A stretch of 40,470 nt of DNA from Polysphondylium violaceum (taxonomy: Eukaryota; Evosea; Eumycetozoa; Dictyosteliales; Dictyosteliaceae): the NCBI GenBank assembly GCA_000277445.1, contig AJWJ01000183.1, forward strand, positions 1 through 40,470, given 5' to 3'. How positions within the stretch are numbered: the first letter of the stretch is position 1; each line of letters begins with the position of its first letter. A program made the translations under genes and the position numbers. Of the stretch, positions 38,417 to 40,470 are shown one piece after another. The notes under the pieces were generated by a model, which worked only from the letters and a program-made list of their open reading frames with translations, did not search any database and had not been told where the DNA came from.

Positions 38417-39858
38417 ATGGAATTTCACTATGAATCTATTTACCAAAAGCAGGGCGAGGAAAAGGAACAGCAATCGAATTCATCGGTAGATTCAACAACC
38501 TCTTCGTCTCCCGCAGCTACTGATACATTTGACTTGTTATCTAAATCCATACCTACGATATCGAGTTGGGGATGGGGATCCTTTTCCTCTATTGTAGATA
38601 CTGTTAAACAAAAAGTAATATCTTGTATATCTTCTATGTCAGGGTTTAGGTTATTAATCATACAGTATTCATTCTATAGTCAGAGGATATCATAAATACA
38701 TATAAAGAAGAAATACAGAATCAACAAGTTCAAGCACAACAAGAGTCTTTGAATAATGTAAATGTAAATTTGAATCAAGAGGATGGTATCATTATCGAGG
38801 AAGATGTTAGTGATGACGACGGTGGTGACGATAGTTTATTAACATCGCCTATTATACAAAATCTGTCAGTTTTGGATATTAAAAACAAGATATCCTTTGG
38901 TTTCTCAAAGTTTTTATCAGAGTTTCCATCAGCAATCAATAATGATAATGGCAATAATAGTTTAGAAAAGAATAGAGATAATTTTACATTAAATAATAGT
39001 AGTAGCAATAGTAAATTAACAACTACAACAACAAGTTTAACAACAGATATCGATGAAAAAGATATTTATTTTTATAGTAATGATCCAGAAAATAGTTTAT
39101 ATAAACAATTTAGAGAGTCATTTAAATTATTAGATTATCAATCAAAGATTACTCAGTTGTTGATGAACAACTCTAGAGTCTCAAAATCTTATCTTTATTT
39201 AGTACCATCAAAGGTTTTAGAATTTGATTTTTGGTCAAGACATTTCTTTAAAGAACATTTAATAACTTTAACTGAAAAGGCTTTGCAATCTAAAGATACT
39301 CTTGGCGATGAAGATGAAATTACTTGGGATAATGATGATGATGATGATGAAAATCAAAACAAAGATGAAGAAATCATTCAACAAGAAAAAGTGGAAGCAG
39401 AAATAGAAAATACTGGTAATGATATTAAAGAAGAAGAGGAAGAAATAAAAGAAGCAAATCAAGTAAAAGCAGAAGAAGAGATAACAGAAGTAAAAGAAGA
39501 TATAGTAGAACCAGTTATTAAAGAAGAGGAAAAAGAAGAAAAAGTTGTTTTAGAAAATGAAAATGATACATCATTAATTGATATTATCGATCAACCAAAT
39601 GATCATTTAATTCAATATGATCCTTTAACATCTTTTTCAAATGTAAATAATAATAATGTAAATATTCAACAACAACAACAACAACAACAACAAGAGGAAA
39701 CACTTTTACAACCTATCACTAGACCAACACCTCCAGTTACACCATCAACTATTCCCAATAATACAATTCCAAAGAAATTATCAATGGTAGAATTAAATGA
39801 TTGGGAAGTACTTAGTGATAAAAAATCAGACGAAGAAGATTGGGGTGCTTGGGAATAA
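38417..39858 (+). CDS. BSD-domain protein (BSDC1/SYAP1-like)
   Basis: Exon 1 is 38417-38614 (66 codons), the intron is 65 nt (donor GTAATA, weak), and exon 2 is 38680-39858; 458 residues. Near the end of exon 1 SWGWGSFSSIVDTVKQK joins SEDIINTYKEEIQ, a Trp/Gly-rich amphipathic start followed by a helix as in BSDC1/SYAP1 proteins. The BSD domain is at about 205-258 (ENSLYKQFRESFKLLDYQ, SYLYLVPSKVLEFDFWSRHFF), with the Phe-Trp pair that defines it. Residues about 270-365 are Glu/Lys-rich coiled coil, then a Gln run and Pro/Thr region, ending NDWEVLSDKKSDEEDWGAWE. SYAP1 in animals has been linked to TORC2/AKT signalling; a shared role is only inference. The acceptor at 38679 was preferred over an AG 15 nt upstream because it keeps phase. 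Confidence 0.9.
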
Positions 39859-39982
39859 AAGACTCAACATCGTAGTAGTAAACAATAAAAATAAACAAAT
39901 ATTATTATTATTATTATTATTAATATACATAATACACATACACAATAGAAAGGTTGTTTTATTAATATTAATAAATAGATGA

Positions 39983-40470
39983 TTATTGTTGTAAATTTGA
40001 GGTATAGTTTTGTTTGAGTGTTTCAATTTCTTTGATTGATTCTTTATGAATGTTTTCCAATTCAGTGAGTTGACTAAGACTGAGATCAGTTAAACCAACG
40101 CCCAATATTTCAGCGATACCCAGACCCAATGCTTCTGCTTTCATATTTTTACTGTACAATGAATTGTTAAATTCTGCAAAATAGGTTTCAATCTCTGTCA
40201 ATCTAGATACAAATATTTTGAATTTACTTGATTGTTCTAGATACAAATGTGCCAACGCTTCATATTCTTTTTTATAATCTTTTTGTTGGCTTTGAATTGT
40301 AGGTGTCTCTCCATTACTGACATTTAAGGATGGTTCATTAGTAATAATAAATTCTTCATCTTCTATTTCATCTGTTTCATAACTATTAATACTATTATTA
40401 CTATGAGCAAGATCTGGTGATAGCTCAACTTTACTTTCTTTTTCCTGTTTAGCTTTAATTTTTTCTTTTT
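39983..40470 (-). CDS. Unrecognised protein, C-terminal part (5' end outside window)
   Basis: The frame is open from the window edge at 40470 to TAA at 39983, giving about 162 codons of the C-terminal end. The upstream part is Lys/Glu/Ser-rich and acidic (KAKQEKESKVELSPDL, ETDEIEDEEFIIT). The last 90 residues look helical and coiled-coil-like: LYLEQSSKFKIFVSRLTEIETYF, AEALGLGIAEILGVGL, LTELENIHKESIKEIETLKQ. Such a helical C-terminus occurs in sorting nexin/BAR-type proteins, but no diagnostic motif is visible, so I do not name a family. Convergent with the BSD gene; the two stops are only 125 bp apart. Confidence 0.7.
   Translation of the reverse strand, partial: KEKIKAKQEKESKVELSPDLAHSNNSINSYETDEIEDEEFIITNEPSLNVSNGETPTIQSQQKDYKKEYEALAHLYLEQSSKFKIFVSRLTEIETYFAEFNNSLYSKNMKAEALGLGIAEILGVGLTDLSLSQLTELENIHKESIKEIETLKQNYTSNLQQ

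Noticed and set aside
1-40470. Retroelements, DNA transposons, CRISPR arrays and rRNA
   Set aside because: No reverse transcriptase, integrase, transposase, long terminal repeats or regular repeat-spacer array was seen. The one long inverted repeat (18761-18886) is kept as a finding without a family name.

Overview
The window is nuclear DNA from a dictyostelid social amoeba. Intergenic DNA and introns are very A/T-rich with long homopolymers. Most introns are about 50-120 nt, bounded by GTAAGT or GTATGT and AG, often with a TACTAA-like branch site. Proteins carry Asn, Gln, Ser and Thr runs encoded by CAA/AAT/TCA repeats. One gene encodes FNIP repeats, and one tiny gene has a 10-nt first coding exon. 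Coding regions look less A/T-extreme than those of D. discoideum, so another dictyostelid lineage is more likely; the species cannot be fixed by reading. No virus-like element, transposon or CRISPR array was recognised.

Layout, left to right. (1) 1-1755 (-): mitochondrial-type P5C dehydrogenase (3' end outside the window), then a tRNA-Pro(CGG)-like gene at 2424-2493. (2) 2837-5419 (-): a 2xAN1 zinc-finger protein and a BAR-SH3 membrane-curvature protein. (3) 5814-6764 (+): a ketopantoate reductase-like enzyme. (4) 6842-8043 (-): a short TBC (Rab-GAP fold) protein. (5) 8683-8931 (+): a small secreted Ser-rich protein with two perfect hairpins at its stop codon. (6) 10137-15433 (+): a DOCK-family Rac GEF. 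(7) 15680-17946 (+): a peroxisomal-type acyl-CoA oxidase. (8) 18348-18572 (+): a 53-residue small gene with its own TATA box. (9) 19266-21236 (-): glutamate-cysteine ligase, divergent across about 2 kb from (10) 23190-25274 (+): an RBM39-like splicing factor. (11) 26315-27480 (-): UTP23. (12) 27649-30906 (+): an LRR protein and an FNIP-repeat protein. (13) 31808-33319 (+): an S6K-like AGC kinase behind a promoter with inverted G-box-like palindromes. (14) 33918-34817 (+): an Asn-rich protein of unknown function. (15) 35067-35807 (-): an A20/AN1 zinc-finger protein. (16) 36528-38080 (-): a serine racemase/threonine dehydratase-fold enzyme. (17) 38417-39858 (+): a BSD-domain protein. (18) 39983-40470 (-): the 3' part of an unrecognised gene.

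The genes are ordinary, individually transcribed eukaryotic genes and do not form one pathway. Loose themes are amino-acid and redox metabolism (P5CDH, GCL, serine racemase-like), membrane and cytoskeleton signalling (BAR-SH3, TBC, DOCK, S6K-like) and RNA biology (RBM39, UTP23). Splice models were assembled by hand; for every complete multi-exon model the exons sum to a whole number of codons with no internal stop. The most unusual observations are the tRNA-Pro whose only mispairs are acceptor positions 1 and 2, the TBC protein that lacks the catalytic Gln motif, the tiny two-exon gene, the paired hairpins at a stop codon, GC-rich structured patches in otherwise A/T-rich spacers, and a long GC-richer intron in the serine racemase-like gene.
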